Made by a program: the position numbers and the translations under genes
The notes under the pieces: generated by a model
Told to the model about the DNA's origin: nothing
What the model saw: the letters and a program-made list of their open reading frames with translations, nothing else
The model's database searches: none
Assembly: GCF_023074075.1 (NCBI RefSeq)
Contig: NZ_JADPKT010000061.1
Span: 1 to 54,569, forward strand
Reading direction: 5' to 3'
DNA from: Bradyrhizobium sp. 138
GTDB lineage: Bacteria > Pseudomonadota > Alphaproteobacteria > Rhizobiales > Xanthobacteraceae
Length of the DNA stretch: 54,569 nucleotides
Shown here: in pieces, positions 25,798 through 35,169 of the stretch
Numbering within the stretch: the stretch's first letter is position 1
How the letters are laid out: the number at the start of each line of letters is the position of its first letter

Positions 25798-26175
25798 ATG
25801 CCTCTCCTCCACATCTCGATGCGCACCGGCAAGCCGGACGCCTATCGGCAGGCAATTCTCGACGGCCTCTATCGCGCCATGCGCGAGGCGCTGAACGTGC
25901 CCGAGGACGACGCGTTCATGGCCATCACCGAGCATGAGCTGGCGAACTTCCGCTGCGGCAATGCCTACGGCGTCGCGCGCAGCGACGACGCGTTGCTGAT
26001 CCAGATCACCGTGTTCGCCTCGCGTACGGCGGAGCAGAAGAAGGCGCTGTATCGCCGGATCGCGGACCTTCTCGGCGACAGCCCGGGCATCCGCCCCGAA
26101 GACGTGTTCATCAACGTGCTCGATGCCCCCAAGGAGAACTGGTCGGTCGGACACGGCCTCGCGCAATTCGCGTGA
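25798..26175 (+). CDS. tautomerase-family protein
   Basis: The 125-residue protein starts MPLLHISMRTGK, placing a proline directly after the initiator methionine, where 4-oxalocrotonate tautomerase enzymes use the N-terminal Pro as base. The rest (GLYRAMREALNVPEDDAFMA, then RPEDVFINVLDAPKENWSVG) fits the larger MIF/tautomerase-like members often found beside TetR genes. The ATG at 25798 is set by this Pro and by AAAGGGA upstream. It is divergent from and probably repressed by the TetR gene. Confidence 0.85.
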   Translation: MPLLHISMRTGKPDAYRQAILDGLYRAMREALNVPEDDAFMAITEHELANFRCGNAYGVARSDDALLIQITVFASRTAEQKKALYRRIADLLGDSPGIRPEDVFINVLDAPKENWSVGHGLAQFA

Positions 26176-26209
26176 AGCGACGGGCGCGGGACGATCGCGA
26201 TGGCCCACC

Positions 26210-27139
26210 TCACTCGCCCCCAACGCACGCCTCCATGATGTCGTCGAGCTCCGCCTTCGAGAGCACGCCGAGCTCGGCGATGAAGACAATCCGCGTCCGC
26301 GGCACGCCTGCCGCCGGTGCATCGCCAGGGGCAAGCGTGGCGCGGCCGGCGGCGAATTGAAACACCATCTGACGGCCGGGCTGCTCGACGGTTTCGAACA
26401 GGCCCTTCGCGCGCGCGAGTTTTGGCGCAAGCCGGCCGATGGCCTGTTGCAGGCGCGGCAGCGAGAGCGGCCGGTCCGAGGTCCAGCTCAGCGTCTCGAA
26501 GCGTTCCTCTGCGGGCCGGCGCGGTCCGGGCTCGCGCGGCGCGGGCGCGCGATCGGCATGCGCGGGAAACAGCAGCGCGGTCGGAATTGCACCGTGCGGC
26601 GCATCGACCACCACGGCGGGAACGCGCTGGGCGCGAATGGCCGCGCGCATGCGCATTCCCGCGCCTTCCTCCGCCAGATCCAGCTTGGTCAGCGCAACGA
26701 TATCGGCGACGCGCAATTGCGAGCGCTGGAGCGCATTATCCAAGTCCGCCGGTGGTGTCGCCGCGTCCATCACGCAGAGCACCGTCTCCAGCGGTGCCTC
26801 GCGCAGGATCACCGGGTCCATCAGATTGCGAACGATGTCGGCGGGATCGGCAACGCCGCTGGTCTCGATGACGATGTATTCGGGCTTCGGATCGCGCCGC
26901 AGCAGGCTCGAGAGCGTGCGCAACAGATCGCCTTCGAGCGAGCAGCAGATGCAGCCATTGGCGAGGCTGACCACGCCGTCGCTGGCGCCCGCGATCAGCT
27001 CGGCGTCGATGTTGATGGCGCCGAAATCGTTGACGACGGCGGCAATGCGCCGTCCCTCCGCATGCGCCAGCAGATGGTTCACGACCGTGGTCTTGCCCGC
27101 CCCCAGAAAGCCCGTGACCAGGAGAATGGGGACCGGCAT
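26210..27139 (-). CDS. CobW-type (COG0523) GTPase, putative metallochaperone
   Basis: The 309-residue protein has an N-terminal G3E GTPase domain with GFLGAGKTT (10-18), the metal-binding CICC motif (63-66) and TKLD, followed by a CobW C-terminal domain. Family members deliver zinc or cobalt to client enzymes at the cost of GTP. It starts three bases after the stop of a D-aminoacylase-type amidohydrolase, a family that needs zinc, so that enzyme is its likely client. No cobalamin genes are nearby and no zinc-uptake genes are seen. Confidence 0.88.
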   Translation of the reverse strand: MPVPILLVTGFLGAGKTTVVNHLLAHAEGRRIAAVVNDFGAINIDAELIAGASDGVVSLANGCICCSLEGDLLRTLSSLLRRDPKPEYIVIETSGVADPADIVRNLMDPVILREAPLETVLCVMDAATPPADLDNALQRSQLRVADIVALTKLDLAEEGAGMRMRAAIRAQRVPAVVVDAPHGAIPTALLFPAHADRAPAPREPGPRRPAEERFETLSWTSDRPLSLPRLQQAIGRLAPKLARAKGLFETVEQPGRQMVFQFAAGRATLAPGDAPAAGVPRTRIVFIAELGVLSKAELDDIMEACVGGE

Positions 27140-27142
27140 GGG

Positions 27143-28633
27143 TCAGCGCTCGACGACAGGGCGGCGCACCGGTTTTCCCGGCCGCGCGGCGACATCGAGC
27201 ACGCCATTGCTGATCAGCACCTTGCCGCTGACCACGAGATGCCGCACGCCTTCGGACGGACGGTTCATCGCCGTGAAGGTGGCGCGGTCCGACAGCTTCT
27301 CGTAGTCGAACACGACGATGTCGGCATCGGCGTCCTTGGTGAGCCTGCCCTTGGCGCGCATCGCCGGCGTGCTCTGCGAGAGGATTTCCGCCGGGATCAG
27401 CGCGCATTTGCGCACGCCTTCGAGCAGCGACACCGTCTTGCGCTCGCGTACCCATTCGCGGATGAACTTCGTGAAGCAGCCGGCCGAGCGCGGATGCGAG
27501 GTGGCATCGTCAGGCAGCGGCCAGGCATCGCCGGTGTAGGTCTTGCCGTCCGACGTCGTCCACGGCATCGCGTCGGAGGCGATGGCGCCGCCGGGATAGA
27601 GCACCGACATGTCGAGCAGGTCGCGGTGATGCGCATTGTTCTCGGTGTCGAGGATGTGCCAGAGCACCAGCGAGGACGGCTCTTCGGCCTGCGCCTTCAA
27701 CAGCTCCTCGCGGTCGTGGAAGCGATGGCCGTCGGTGACACGCTGCACGGAATCGTATCCGGTGCCGTTGCGCTCGACGAATTCGGGGTCGCTGAAGAAG
27801 GCGGCGGCGAGCACGGTGGAGCCGGTGCCGTAAGGATAGGCCTCGACCGTGATCGGCAGGCCCTGCGCCTGCGCCTTGGCGATCAGCACGCGGCAGCGCT
27901 CGACGTCGGTCTTGCTCGACGAGTTGAAATGGCAGATGTGCATGTGCGCGCCGGTGGCGCCGGCATAGCCGATCAGGCGGATATAGGCTTCCACCGCACT
28001 CTCGGGGTCGATGCGCGACATGAAGGCGACATGGGTGAAGGTCGGCACGTTCTGCGCGGCCGCGAGCTGGCAGACGGCGGTCAGCTCCTGCACGCCGGCG
28101 CCCGGCGCGTAGGCGTTCAAAATGCCGATGCCGATGCCGCCTTCGTCGAGGCCGCGCGAAAGCCGTTCGAGAATGCCGGCGACTTCCGCATCGGTCGCGA
28201 CATTGTCCATCCAGCGGCGGTCGCGCATGGCATTGCCGAACGCCTCCAGCGAGCTCGCCGCATTCGAGCCGGTCATCGCGCCGATGCGCGCAAAGGCCCA
28301 ATTGGTGGCGGCGCCGTAATTCAGCACGCGGCCTTTCCGCGCCTGGCGTTCATACCAGGAGGCGACCGGCAGCACGCCGGCCTCGAGATCGAGCGTGGTC
28401 GTGACGCCGTCGAAGGCCTGCATGCGGTCGGCCGGAAGCGACTGGCCGTGCGCATGCAGATCGATGAAGCCCGGCGCGACCACGAGCCCGGTTGCGTCGA
28501 TCACCTGCTCGGCACCGCCGAGCGAGGCGCCGACGGCGGCGATCCTGCCATCCACAACCGCCACGTCGCCGATACCGTCCATTCCGCTGGCGGGATCCAC
28601 CACCCGGCCGCCAGAGATCACCAAGCCGCTCAT
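27143..28633 (-). CDS. N-acyl-D-amino-acid deacylase-type amidohydrolase
   Basis: The 496-residue protein is a metal-dependent amidohydrolase. The metal-binding pair is H60/H62 in GFIDLHAHGQ, followed by further histidines in THVAFMS and HMHICHFNSSS. The dihydroorotase-like small domain is seen at both ends (SGLVISGGRVVDPASG; ADADIVVFDYEKL). The sequence fits D-aminoacylase relatives, especially the N-acyl-D-glutamate deacylase-like branch, which remove acyl groups from D-amino acids. The ATG at 28633 follows a near-ideal GGAGGAG. It is cotranscribed with the CobW-type GTPase. Confidence 0.85.
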   Translation of the reverse strand: MSGLVISGGRVVDPASGMDGIGDVAVVDGRIAAVGASLGGAEQVIDATGLVVAPGFIDLHAHGQSLPADRMQAFDGVTTTLDLEAGVLPVASWYERQARKGRVLNYGAATNWAFARIGAMTGSNAASSLEAFGNAMRDRRWMDNVATDAEVAGILERLSRGLDEGGIGIGILNAYAPGAGVQELTAVCQLAAAQNVPTFTHVAFMSRIDPESAVEAYIRLIGYAGATGAHMHICHFNSSSKTDVERCRVLIAKAQAQGLPITVEAYPYGTGSTVLAAAFFSDPEFVERNGTGYDSVQRVTDGHRFHDREELLKAQAEEPSSLVLWHILDTENNAHHRDLLDMSVLYPGGAIASDAMPWTTSDGKTYTGDAWPLPDDATSHPRSAGCFTKFIREWVRERKTVSLLEGVRKCALIPAEILSQSTPAMRAKGRLTKDADADIVVFDYEKLSDRATFTAMNRPSEGVRHLVVSGKVLISNGVLDVAARPGKPVRRPVVER

Positions 28634-28762
28634 ACCAAAACTCCTCCGCGCTGAATTCGCATTGAGGCAGATTCTGGGAGCAACGACCACCTCCACCGAT
28701 GCCGACGCATCATGCTCGCAAGGGAGGTCAATTCGCAGGCAAATCGCGAACACGCGCCCACA

Positions 28763-29319
28763 TTCTCGCGGCATGATTTGCCCGAGTTTTGCTTGTCTCC
28801 TCACCCTCTCGGAAAGAAAGGGCGCAGGGAAGGCCGGGCGCCGGCTGGCACCCGTAAAGACCCCCGTGCGGAACAGATGCACACGCAATGCACAGGGGAG
28901 ACACAGGGCAGCCGAAACCAAGCCTTCCCTGCGCGATGTTTGACGGCCTATGCCGCGCTCTCCCGGGAGCCGAACTTTCCTTCTGGCCTCCCTCGCCCCG
29001 CGAATTGGATGATGCAGTCTGCCCGGTTGGGCTCGCTCGCACCTTCGCGAAAGGCTTGACCGTAGCAACGACGGCCAGGACCACACGGTTTCGCCGTACG
29101 CAGGGGCGCCGTTCGTCTTTGCGGGTCACGCATGCTCACGAGGTTCATCTCGCCCTGCACGCGCAAGCTCCGCCTTTAACGCCGCCCGCGTCCACCGCAA
29201 CTCCCCGCCCGCGTTCGAAACGACGTACGACCGCCCCTTTGGTGGGCTGGGATGGCCGACACATACGATAAATCCGAATTTCGGTAAAGTGGAATATTTT
29301 TGACGGGAGGGGTTGACAG
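28763..29319. repeat. long dispersed non-coding repeat, copy 2 (about 557 bp)
   Basis: This is the second copy of the repeat at 309-858, in the same orientation and with the same order of conserved blocks. It lies between the amidohydrolase operon and the accessory region starting at 29.4 kb. The two copies differ by many substitutions and small indels, so they are old or evolve as RNA or DNA structure rather than as protein. Confidence 0.85.
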
Positions 29320-29453
29320 CGGATTGGGGTGTTTTGCCCGACGGCACAATGTCGGCCGGACTGTATTGCAAGACGCGCTACAAGCTCTATCCTAAATGCC
29401 CTGGAGCTTCACCATGCCCCGAGCTGTGAGTACTGGAGACGGCTCCCCTTCGC

Positions 29454-29581
29454 ATGAGTCCGGCCGGCTTCAAGGCGTTCATGGCAGCATTGTCTGGACC
29501 GACCGTCCTGGTTCCGGAAATAGTTGAGCTCTTCCAGCGCGCGGCGCCATGGGAAACCAGTCGGTCGGCCAAGAGGCGCTG
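29454..29581 (+). pseudogene. TacA (DUF1778) antitoxin remnant, C-terminal part
   Basis: A frame from ATG 29454 to a TGA at 29579-29581 reads MSPAGFKAFMAALSG and then PEIVELFQRAAPWE. This matches the C-terminal tail of DUF1778/TacA antitoxins, in which a Phe/Ala-rich AFxxAL segment leads to a short helix and ends near APWE. The N-terminal ribbon-helix-helix DNA-binding part is absent. A GNAT-toxin fragment overlaps its 3' end, as in intact TacAT operons. I read this as a decayed toxin-antitoxin pair. Confidence 0.55.
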
Positions 29582-29761
29582 AGAATTGATGATCTCCGCC
29601 CCCGAAACGTCGACGCCGGCACACCAGGGCGTGCGCTGGTCGTCCATGCGGTCGACGCCGAAGCCGCGGCGTTCTGGGGACGGCGAGGGTTCATTGCCTC
29701 GAAGGACGATCCGATTGTATTCTTCAGGTCCATCGCAGACATTGCGGCGTCGTTTCGTTAG
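29549..29761 (+). pseudogene. TacT-like GNAT toxin remnant, C-terminal part
   Basis: A 70-residue frame has a C-terminal half, LVVHAVDAEAAAFWGRRGFI followed by ASKDDPIVFFRSI, that matches the last strand and helix of GNAT toxins of the TacT type (LLVHAxDxxAxxFYxxxGF, then a short hydrophobic strand). Intact TacT proteins are about 160-170 residues and carry a central acetyl-CoA-binding segment, missing here. The fragment is therefore internally deleted and unlikely to have activity. Confidence 0.6.
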
Positions 29762-29772
29762 CGGGGTATCCA

Positions 29773-30231
29773 ATGCCCGTAGAATTCAAAGACATCCTCC
29801 AGGCTTTTGAGTTCGCCGACGTCAGTGACGGCATGGTGGTGTGCCGTACCTTCGTCTGCAGGCAGACAGGAAAGATCTACTACCAGTTCGATCAGGACGA
29901 CCTGCAGGAGCTCGAGGAAGACGAACTGCCTGACGATATCGAAGACGAGACCAAATACTTGCGGATCCCGAACTCACGAGATCTCGACCTCGGCAAGCCT
30001 CTCGTGATTGCCTTTGTCCGCGAGTTCCTGCCTGATGATCTCGACCACGTCCGCTATTTCTTCAGCAAACGCGGCGCCTATCAGAAGTTCAAAGGCTTGC
30101 TCTCCCGACGGAAAGCAATCGATGCTTGGCATGACTACCAGAACAAGGCGACAGCGCGGGCCTTGCGCGAGTGGTGCGCGACGCAGGGGATCGAGGTTTC
30201 GGACTTGGATCCCGTCACCTGCAAGAGATGA
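29773..30231 (+). CDS. UPF0158-family protein
   Basis: The 152-residue protein fits the UPF0158 family: an N-terminal strand segment (GMVVCRTFVCRQTGKIYYQF) is followed by an acidic stretch (DDLQELEEDELPDDIEDE), then HVRYFFSKRGAYQKFKGLLS and a C-terminal aromatic helix (WHDYQNKATARALREWCATQ). The biochemical function of the family is not established. It starts 11 bp after the toxin remnant. Confidence 0.75.
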   Translation: MPVEFKDILQAFEFADVSDGMVVCRTFVCRQTGKIYYQFDQDDLQELEEDELPDDIEDETKYLRIPNSRDLDLGKPLVIAFVREFLPDDLDHVRYFFSKRGAYQKFKGLLSRRKAIDAWHDYQNKATARALREWCATQGIEVSDLDPVTCKR

Positions 30232-30423
30232 CCAGGCATCGCGTCTGAGGCGGATGATGGGCTTCGCTCCACCCATCCACGCGCTGTCCAGACCAGCGCA
30301 GGCGGCCACGAAAGATCAGGTAAATTCTCCTATCAAGTCCAGTTCTCCGTCGAACCGGCAGCGTGTGCCTGATAGACTTGCCCACGGGTCACAACGAATG
30401 ACTTTCATGACGCGAGCGGGACG

Positions 30424-31836
30424 ATGACCGGCAAACACATGCTCGATGGGCTGATCAAATGGTCGACGCGCGACCGCTGGGTCGATCACTTCGACGACGT
30501 CCTGGCAGACCATGTCTTGCCCGCCTGCGACGAAATCGGCCTCGAGATGGACGAGATCGTCGCGATCATGGGCGAAGAGCTGTTCATGAGCACGGTGTGG
30601 GCCTGCGCCTTCGAGGACTTCCTCACCCGCGAATTCGACGACGGCGACAACGCGATCGACGACTATCTGAAGCGGCGCGGCTGGAAAGAGACTGCGTCCG
30701 TTCGCACCTACCTGGCCGCGCTGCGGCGTTCGACGATGAGCCTTTACGAGGTGAGCGACATCGTTCCCGGAGCATCGTTTCGCGCGCGGGATCTGAGGCG
30801 CGGCGGCGAACCGATCCTGATCAGCGAGCGCAGCGCGACCCGCAGCCTCAAGCCGTGGGACCGGATCGCTGCGCGCGTCGTGCAGGTCGGCGAGAAAATG
30901 CAGATCGGCGGCGGCATGCTGGTGTTCGAGCGCGACACGGCGGACGAGCTCCTCGAGGCCTTGCATGCACACGAAACGCTCGGCCCGGACGAGAGGCGAC
31001 AGCTTGTGAAAGATACTTTCGGCGACGAGATAGATGACGACGCCATCGCCGCTCTCTCTTCCACCGAGACGGCGCGCGCAACCGCCTCGCTGCTCTCGAC
31101 CTTCTGGCTCATCGACGTAATCGGGCGGATTGAAGAGCCGGAAATTCCTGATTTGCGCAACACGGAAGGAGACGAGCTGGCTCTTTGCATCGCGCGCTAC
31201 CCATTCGCGGCCGGCACCAAGAGCAGCGACATCAGCGCCGTCCTGAATGCGCACGATGAATTTTACAGGGCCGCCAAGACCATCTGGAACTGGACGACGA
31301 GTGAGAAGCCGGCTGCAGCGCATGACGGCCAACAGCCCAGGCCGTCCGCGAACCTCGAAACCTGGCGCGACGATGGTACGCTCGTGCTCGGCGAAGTGAA
31401 GCTGGAGAAGAGGACGGTTGTCCTCAGCGCGAACTCCCGGGAGCGCTGCGACCGCGGCTGCGCGCTGCTGTCCGGGCTCCTTGGTTCGCGCGTCGGCGAA
31501 CCTTCGGTCGAGACGCAGACGATCGAGCAAATGATGGCGGCGCGTGACGCCACCCATGTCGATAAGGTCGATCTCTCGGAGGACGAGCAATGTGCGCTGA
31601 TCCACGCGCAAATGGACCGGCACTACCGGGCCGTCCTCGATGAGCCGGTTGGCTCACTCGGAGGATTGACGCCTCGCGCCGCGGTCAAGACGAAGGATGG
31701 ACGAGACAACGTCATCGAATGGCTCAAGTTGTTGGAGAACAGGACGGCCGTGGCCGGCGACGACAACGGTGCAATGGCCAGCTACAGCTTCGGTTGGATG
31801 TGGGAGGAATTGGGGCTCAATGAAGGGCGGCGGTGA
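30424..31836 (+). CDS. unknown 470-aa protein with a C-terminal ParS/MbcA-like helical motif
   Basis: No family is recognised with confidence. The acidic N-terminal region (about 1-105) is helical. The middle contains a possible small strand domain (about 108-170, DIVPGASFRARDLRRGGEPI) and the region around 320-355 looks like another strand segment. The C-terminal part has HAQMDRHYRAVLDEPVGSLG followed by GLTPRAAVKTKDGRDNVIEW, which resembles the (L)D-x-P-x-x-x-LGG-x-TPxxA pattern of Xre/MbcA/ParS toxin-binding domains, though this tail also occurs in other uncharacterised proteins. A 192 bp gap separates it from the UPF0158 gene. Confidence 0.6.
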   Translation: MTGKHMLDGLIKWSTRDRWVDHFDDVLADHVLPACDEIGLEMDEIVAIMGEELFMSTVWACAFEDFLTREFDDGDNAIDDYLKRRGWKETASVRTYLAALRRSTMSLYEVSDIVPGASFRARDLRRGGEPILISERSATRSLKPWDRIAARVVQVGEKMQIGGGMLVFERDTADELLEALHAHETLGPDERRQLVKDTFGDEIDDDAIAALSSTETARATASLLSTFWLIDVIGRIEEPEIPDLRNTEGDELALCIARYPFAAGTKSSDISAVLNAHDEFYRAAKTIWNWTTSEKPAAAHDGQQPRPSANLETWRDDGTLVLGEVKLEKRTVVLSANSRERCDRGCALLSGLLGSRVGEPSVETQTIEQMMAARDATHVDKVDLSEDEQCALIHAQMDRHYRAVLDEPVGSLGGLTPRAAVKTKDGRDNVIEWLKLLENRTAVAGDDNGAMASYSFGWMWEELGLNEGRR

Positions 31837-32154
31837 GCGTCGGAGGCTGCACATCATGCCGTCGCCGCGAGGTTGCCTCGGCTCGCCACATTTCGGAACG
31901 GCAAGCACATCGACGCGAGGGCCGGCGAGGATCCGAATGTGGCCTATTCGCGGACCTGCAAGCCTTGACCGCCGAACAGTGGCTTCGATCCGGCTGAGCC
32001 GCGCATGAATTCCGCCACCGGTTCCGGACGGCAAACGCGTACACCGTGATCATGCGAGGGAGGCGCGCGACTGCTCCGCCGTCTTCTCGCCTCCATTGTC
32101 ATTCAGGGGATAGGCGGGGCGGCGTTACGGGGGGCAAGTTCCCTGGGGTTCCGT

Positions 32155-33180
32155 GTGATCGTCCGACATCTTCTGCAACGCGACTCCCGCCATTCTGTTT
32201 CGCGCCGCGCTTTTCTCGGCGGACTCGCCTCGGCAGGAAGTGCCCTCGCGCTCGGCGGATGCGCTGGCCTCGGTGCGACCGGCGCGCGCTTCGACGCCTC
32301 GTCGCTCTCCGTCGACCCTACAGTGGTCGTCCTCACCACGCGCAAGCCCGTGAACGGCGCCCGCAGCAAGCCCTGGTTCGGGCCGGAGCGCGCGACCGGC
32401 ATGACGGTCGCGCAGGCGAAGCTGGTGGCGCCGGACGAGAGCCGTCTGTCTCTCACCTCGGTCGGGCTTGGCGATTGGCGCCTCGATCGGGTCGAGCCGA
32501 TGTCGGCCGAAGCCGGCGATCTCGCTGCGCAGGCCGGCAGCGGTGACGTGCTGATCTATGTGCACGGCTTCAAGCAGACATTCGAGACGGCCGTGCTGGA
32601 TGCCGCCCACCTCTCCGACGGGATCAAGTTCCGCGGCCGGACCATGGCGTTCTCCTGGCCCTCCAAGGCCGGACTGTTCGACTATGCCTATGACCGCGAC
32701 AGCGCGATGTGGTCGCGCGACGATTTCGAACGGGTGCTCTCCGCGCTGGTGTCGGCACCAAGTGGCGGCCGCGTGCACATCGTGGCGCACAGCATGGGAA
32801 CCATGCTGACGTTAGAGAGCCTGCGTCAGCTCTATGCGCGCTACGGCGACACGGTGACCAGCAAGATCGGCACCGTCGTGTTTGCCGCGCCCGACATCGA
32901 CATGGACGTGTTCACGTCCGCGATCCACCGCATCGGTCCGCTCGCCGGCAAGATCACCGTGATCGCCGCGACCAACGATCGCGCGCTGGCGCTGTCGGGA
33001 CAAATCGCGGGCGGAATGACGAGGGTCGGCGCCGCCGAGAAGGCCGTCATCGCCCGGCTCGGTGTGCGCGTGGTCGATGCCTCCCAGGAAGGCTGGGGCA
33101 TCATCAACCACGATCTATTCCTGTCGAATGCCGAAGTGCAGCGGGTGATCCGCCGCTCGATCGACGGCACCACGGCGTAA
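32155..33180 (+). CDS. Tat-exported alpha/beta hydrolase (DUF900), probable lipoprotein
   Basis: The 341-residue protein starts with a Tat-like signal (SRRAFLGGLASAGSALALGG) ending in a Cys at a lipobox (LGGC), so it may be a lipid-anchored envelope protein. The hydrolase domain has VLIYVHGFKQTFETA, the nucleophile elbow VHIVAHSMGT and the acid/His region toward the C-terminus (GWGIINHDLF). DUF900 is a family of predicted esterases or lipases without a common substrate. The GTG at 32155 is the best available start before the twin arginine. It is convergent with the NERD-helicase gene. Confidence 0.8.
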   Translation: MIVRHLLQRDSRHSVSRRAFLGGLASAGSALALGGCAGLGATGARFDASSLSVDPTVVVLTTRKPVNGARSKPWFGPERATGMTVAQAKLVAPDESRLSLTSVGLGDWRLDRVEPMSAEAGDLAAQAGSGDVLIYVHGFKQTFETAVLDAAHLSDGIKFRGRTMAFSWPSKAGLFDYAYDRDSAMWSRDDFERVLSALVSAPSGGRVHIVAHSMGTMLTLESLRQLYARYGDTVTSKIGTVVFAAPDIDMDVFTSAIHRIGPLAGKITVIAATNDRALALSGQIAGGMTRVGAAEKAVIARLGVRVVDASQEGWGIINHDLFLSNAEVQRVIRRSIDGTTA

Positions 33181-33183
33181 AGT

Positions 33184-35001
33184 CTAGGCGATCAAACGCT
33201 GCACCAAGGCCGACTCGCTCGAATAGGTCAGAAGCGCCTCGTGAGTCGCCCGGGTAACCCCGACATAGGTCAGCCGGACGCATTCCTCGACGCTCTCGCC
33301 GTGGCGGCCGAGCAAGCCCAGGCCGGCGATGGCGACGCAGGGAAACTCCAGCCCTTTCGCGGTGTGCATGCTCAGGAATCGCACGGCCACCCGCTTGACC
33401 GAAACTCGGTTGCGATTGTCCTTGGCCATGTCGATCGGCACGTCGTGCCTGGCGAGGATCTGCGCGACGCGCCCGCCGATCCAGTGCTCAGGGTAGAGAC
33501 ACGCCATCTGCGACCACTCGTACCCGGCCTTTTTCCGGTCGAGAAACCATTCGGCGACACAGTGCGCTTCTGCGTCGATGCTCACGCACCGCCGCACCGC
33601 CGGCTCCAGTCCCTGCCGACCGGCATCTTCGGGCAACAGGATGGCGTGCTCGTCGTCGGCCGTGACGCCGGGAGCGCCTATGACGTCTGCGGCGAAGCGT
33701 CTCGCGAAGGCGACGATTTGGGCGGTGTTGCGGTAGTTGACTTTCAACACGGTCGTTCTGCCGCTCGCTTCAATTCCGAGCTGTTTCCACACCGGGCGCT
33801 CACGTCCTTTGTAGATGGCCTGGATATCGTCGTAGACGACCATCAGCGCCTTGGTGCGCGGGTTCACCATCTTGGCCGCCAGCGCGAGCCATTGCGGCTC
33901 GAAATCGTGCGCCTCGTCGACGAGGACCGCGTCGTACTGCTCCATGGGGATTTGGCCTTGATCGACCGCCTTCACGACCTCCGACACGCTCGCGGCCAGC
34001 CGCGCTGCGTAGTCCGGATAGTCCCGCTCGGACGGGGCGGGAATCCCATAGGTCCGCAGCATCCGGTAACACCACGAATGAAAGGTGAGGACCTGAACGC
34101 GGTTCTCCACGCCCCGGCTCTGCATGGCATCTTCGAGTCGCCCGGCGATGCCATTGGCGTAACACAGGATGAGCACCGGCTTTGCCGCCGCTCGTGCCAG
34201 ATACTCGGCGCGAAAGGCGAGGATCAGGGTCTTGCCCGATGCGGCGACGCCGCGAATGATCCGATGCCCCTCGCCCAGACTGCGCGCGAACTGCTCCTGA
34301 TGCAGGTCCATGACCGCAAGCGTCCGGTCCGAAGGATCAGCCGCGGGCGGCTCGTCCAGAGGCAGGGCAATCTGCCGTATGCGTATCTCCGGAAAGAGCA
34401 GGGCCCGCAGCCGGTCGAACTGCGGCATCGACAGCGGCTCTCCGAGACGCGGATGAACCATGCGCCACAACCGGGACCGGAATTCCTCGGGATCCGCGCC
34501 CTCGGTCATCTCATCCTTGAACAGGCAGAGATGTTCGGCCAGCACTTCCTTCAGATTGGTCTGGTCGAACTGCTTGCGGGTGATGTTGGTGAACACGGCC
34601 CCATAGCCGAACGGCACAATGGCTTTGCCCATGAAGCGATGACCAGGCGGAAACAACAATTGTCCGTCCCGCTCCAGCGTACGCACGACGTCGAAGGTAT
34701 ATTTGCGAGCCTGCTCGAGCGGATTGCTCTCCCGCACGACGCCTCGATTTGTCAGCAGCTCGACCTTGGTCTTGTCCGCCGCAACGATCGTCTCCTGGCG
34801 CCAGTCCTTCACCTCGAGCACCAGCAGGCCGTTCGCGGGATGAACGATGATGAAGTCCGGATGCCGGTTGAGCGGACCTACCGGGAGGTTGTGCCAGACG
34901 ACGGCGTTCTCTTCGAGGAAGTCCTTGAGGCGTTCGGCGAGTCGTAGCTCCCCACGGCTGTCGAAGCGCGCGAAGCCGAGGCTGGGGATCAGGATTGCCA
35001 T
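33184..35001 (-). CDS. NERD nuclease domain fused to a UvrD-like helicase
   Basis: The 605-residue protein has an N-terminal NERD nuclease-like domain (about 12-120) with GELRLAERLKDFLEE, RHPDFIIVHPANGLLVLEVK, in which the acidic and Lys residues form the usual metal-dependent nuclease site. The rest is a UvrD/Rep superfamily 1 helicase: Walker A GVAASGKT, Walker B VLVDEAHDF, motif IV VNYRNT, SMHTAKGLEF and the arginine-finger region RLTYVGVTRA. The ATG at 35001 is preferred because the NERD domain follows at once; an in-frame GTG at 35073 would add 24 residues. Such proteins act in DNA repair or anti-phage defence. The neighbours do not decide which. Confidence 0.85.
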   Translation of the reverse strand: MAILIPSLGFARFDSRGELRLAERLKDFLEENAVVWHNLPVGPLNRHPDFIIVHPANGLLVLEVKDWRQETIVAADKTKVELLTNRGVVRESNPLEQARKYTFDVVRTLERDGQLLFPPGHRFMGKAIVPFGYGAVFTNITRKQFDQTNLKEVLAEHLCLFKDEMTEGADPEEFRSRLWRMVHPRLGEPLSMPQFDRLRALLFPEIRIRQIALPLDEPPAADPSDRTLAVMDLHQEQFARSLGEGHRIIRGVAASGKTLILAFRAEYLARAAAKPVLILCYANGIAGRLEDAMQSRGVENRVQVLTFHSWCYRMLRTYGIPAPSERDYPDYAARLAASVSEVVKAVDQGQIPMEQYDAVLVDEAHDFEPQWLALAAKMVNPRTKALMVVYDDIQAIYKGRERPVWKQLGIEASGRTTVLKVNYRNTAQIVAFARRFAADVIGAPGVTADDEHAILLPEDAGRQGLEPAVRRCVSIDAEAHCVAEWFLDRKKAGYEWSQMACLYPEHWIGGRVAQILARHDVPIDMAKDNRNRVSVKRVAVRFLSMHTAKGLEFPCVAIAGLGLLGRHGESVEECVRLTYVGVTRATHEALLTYSSESALVQRLIA

Positions 35002-35169
35002 GTTACGGACGCGAGCGCCATTGCGGACCACCGTTGTGAGCCATGGATAGCAGGGCGGTCTCTCCAGGCTCACATGATTGCCCAGAGTATGCAGGTTTTC
35101 AATGGCTTGGGATTTTGTCTGGGACGCCGTTCAGATCAAAAGTTGCGAAACAGTTTTCCAGATCATGCT

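Noticed and set aside
31837..32154. Short open frames between the 470-residue protein and the DUF900 gene
   Set aside because: No start with a ribosome binding site, no recognisable composition or motif in any frame; the 318 bp appear to be non-coding.
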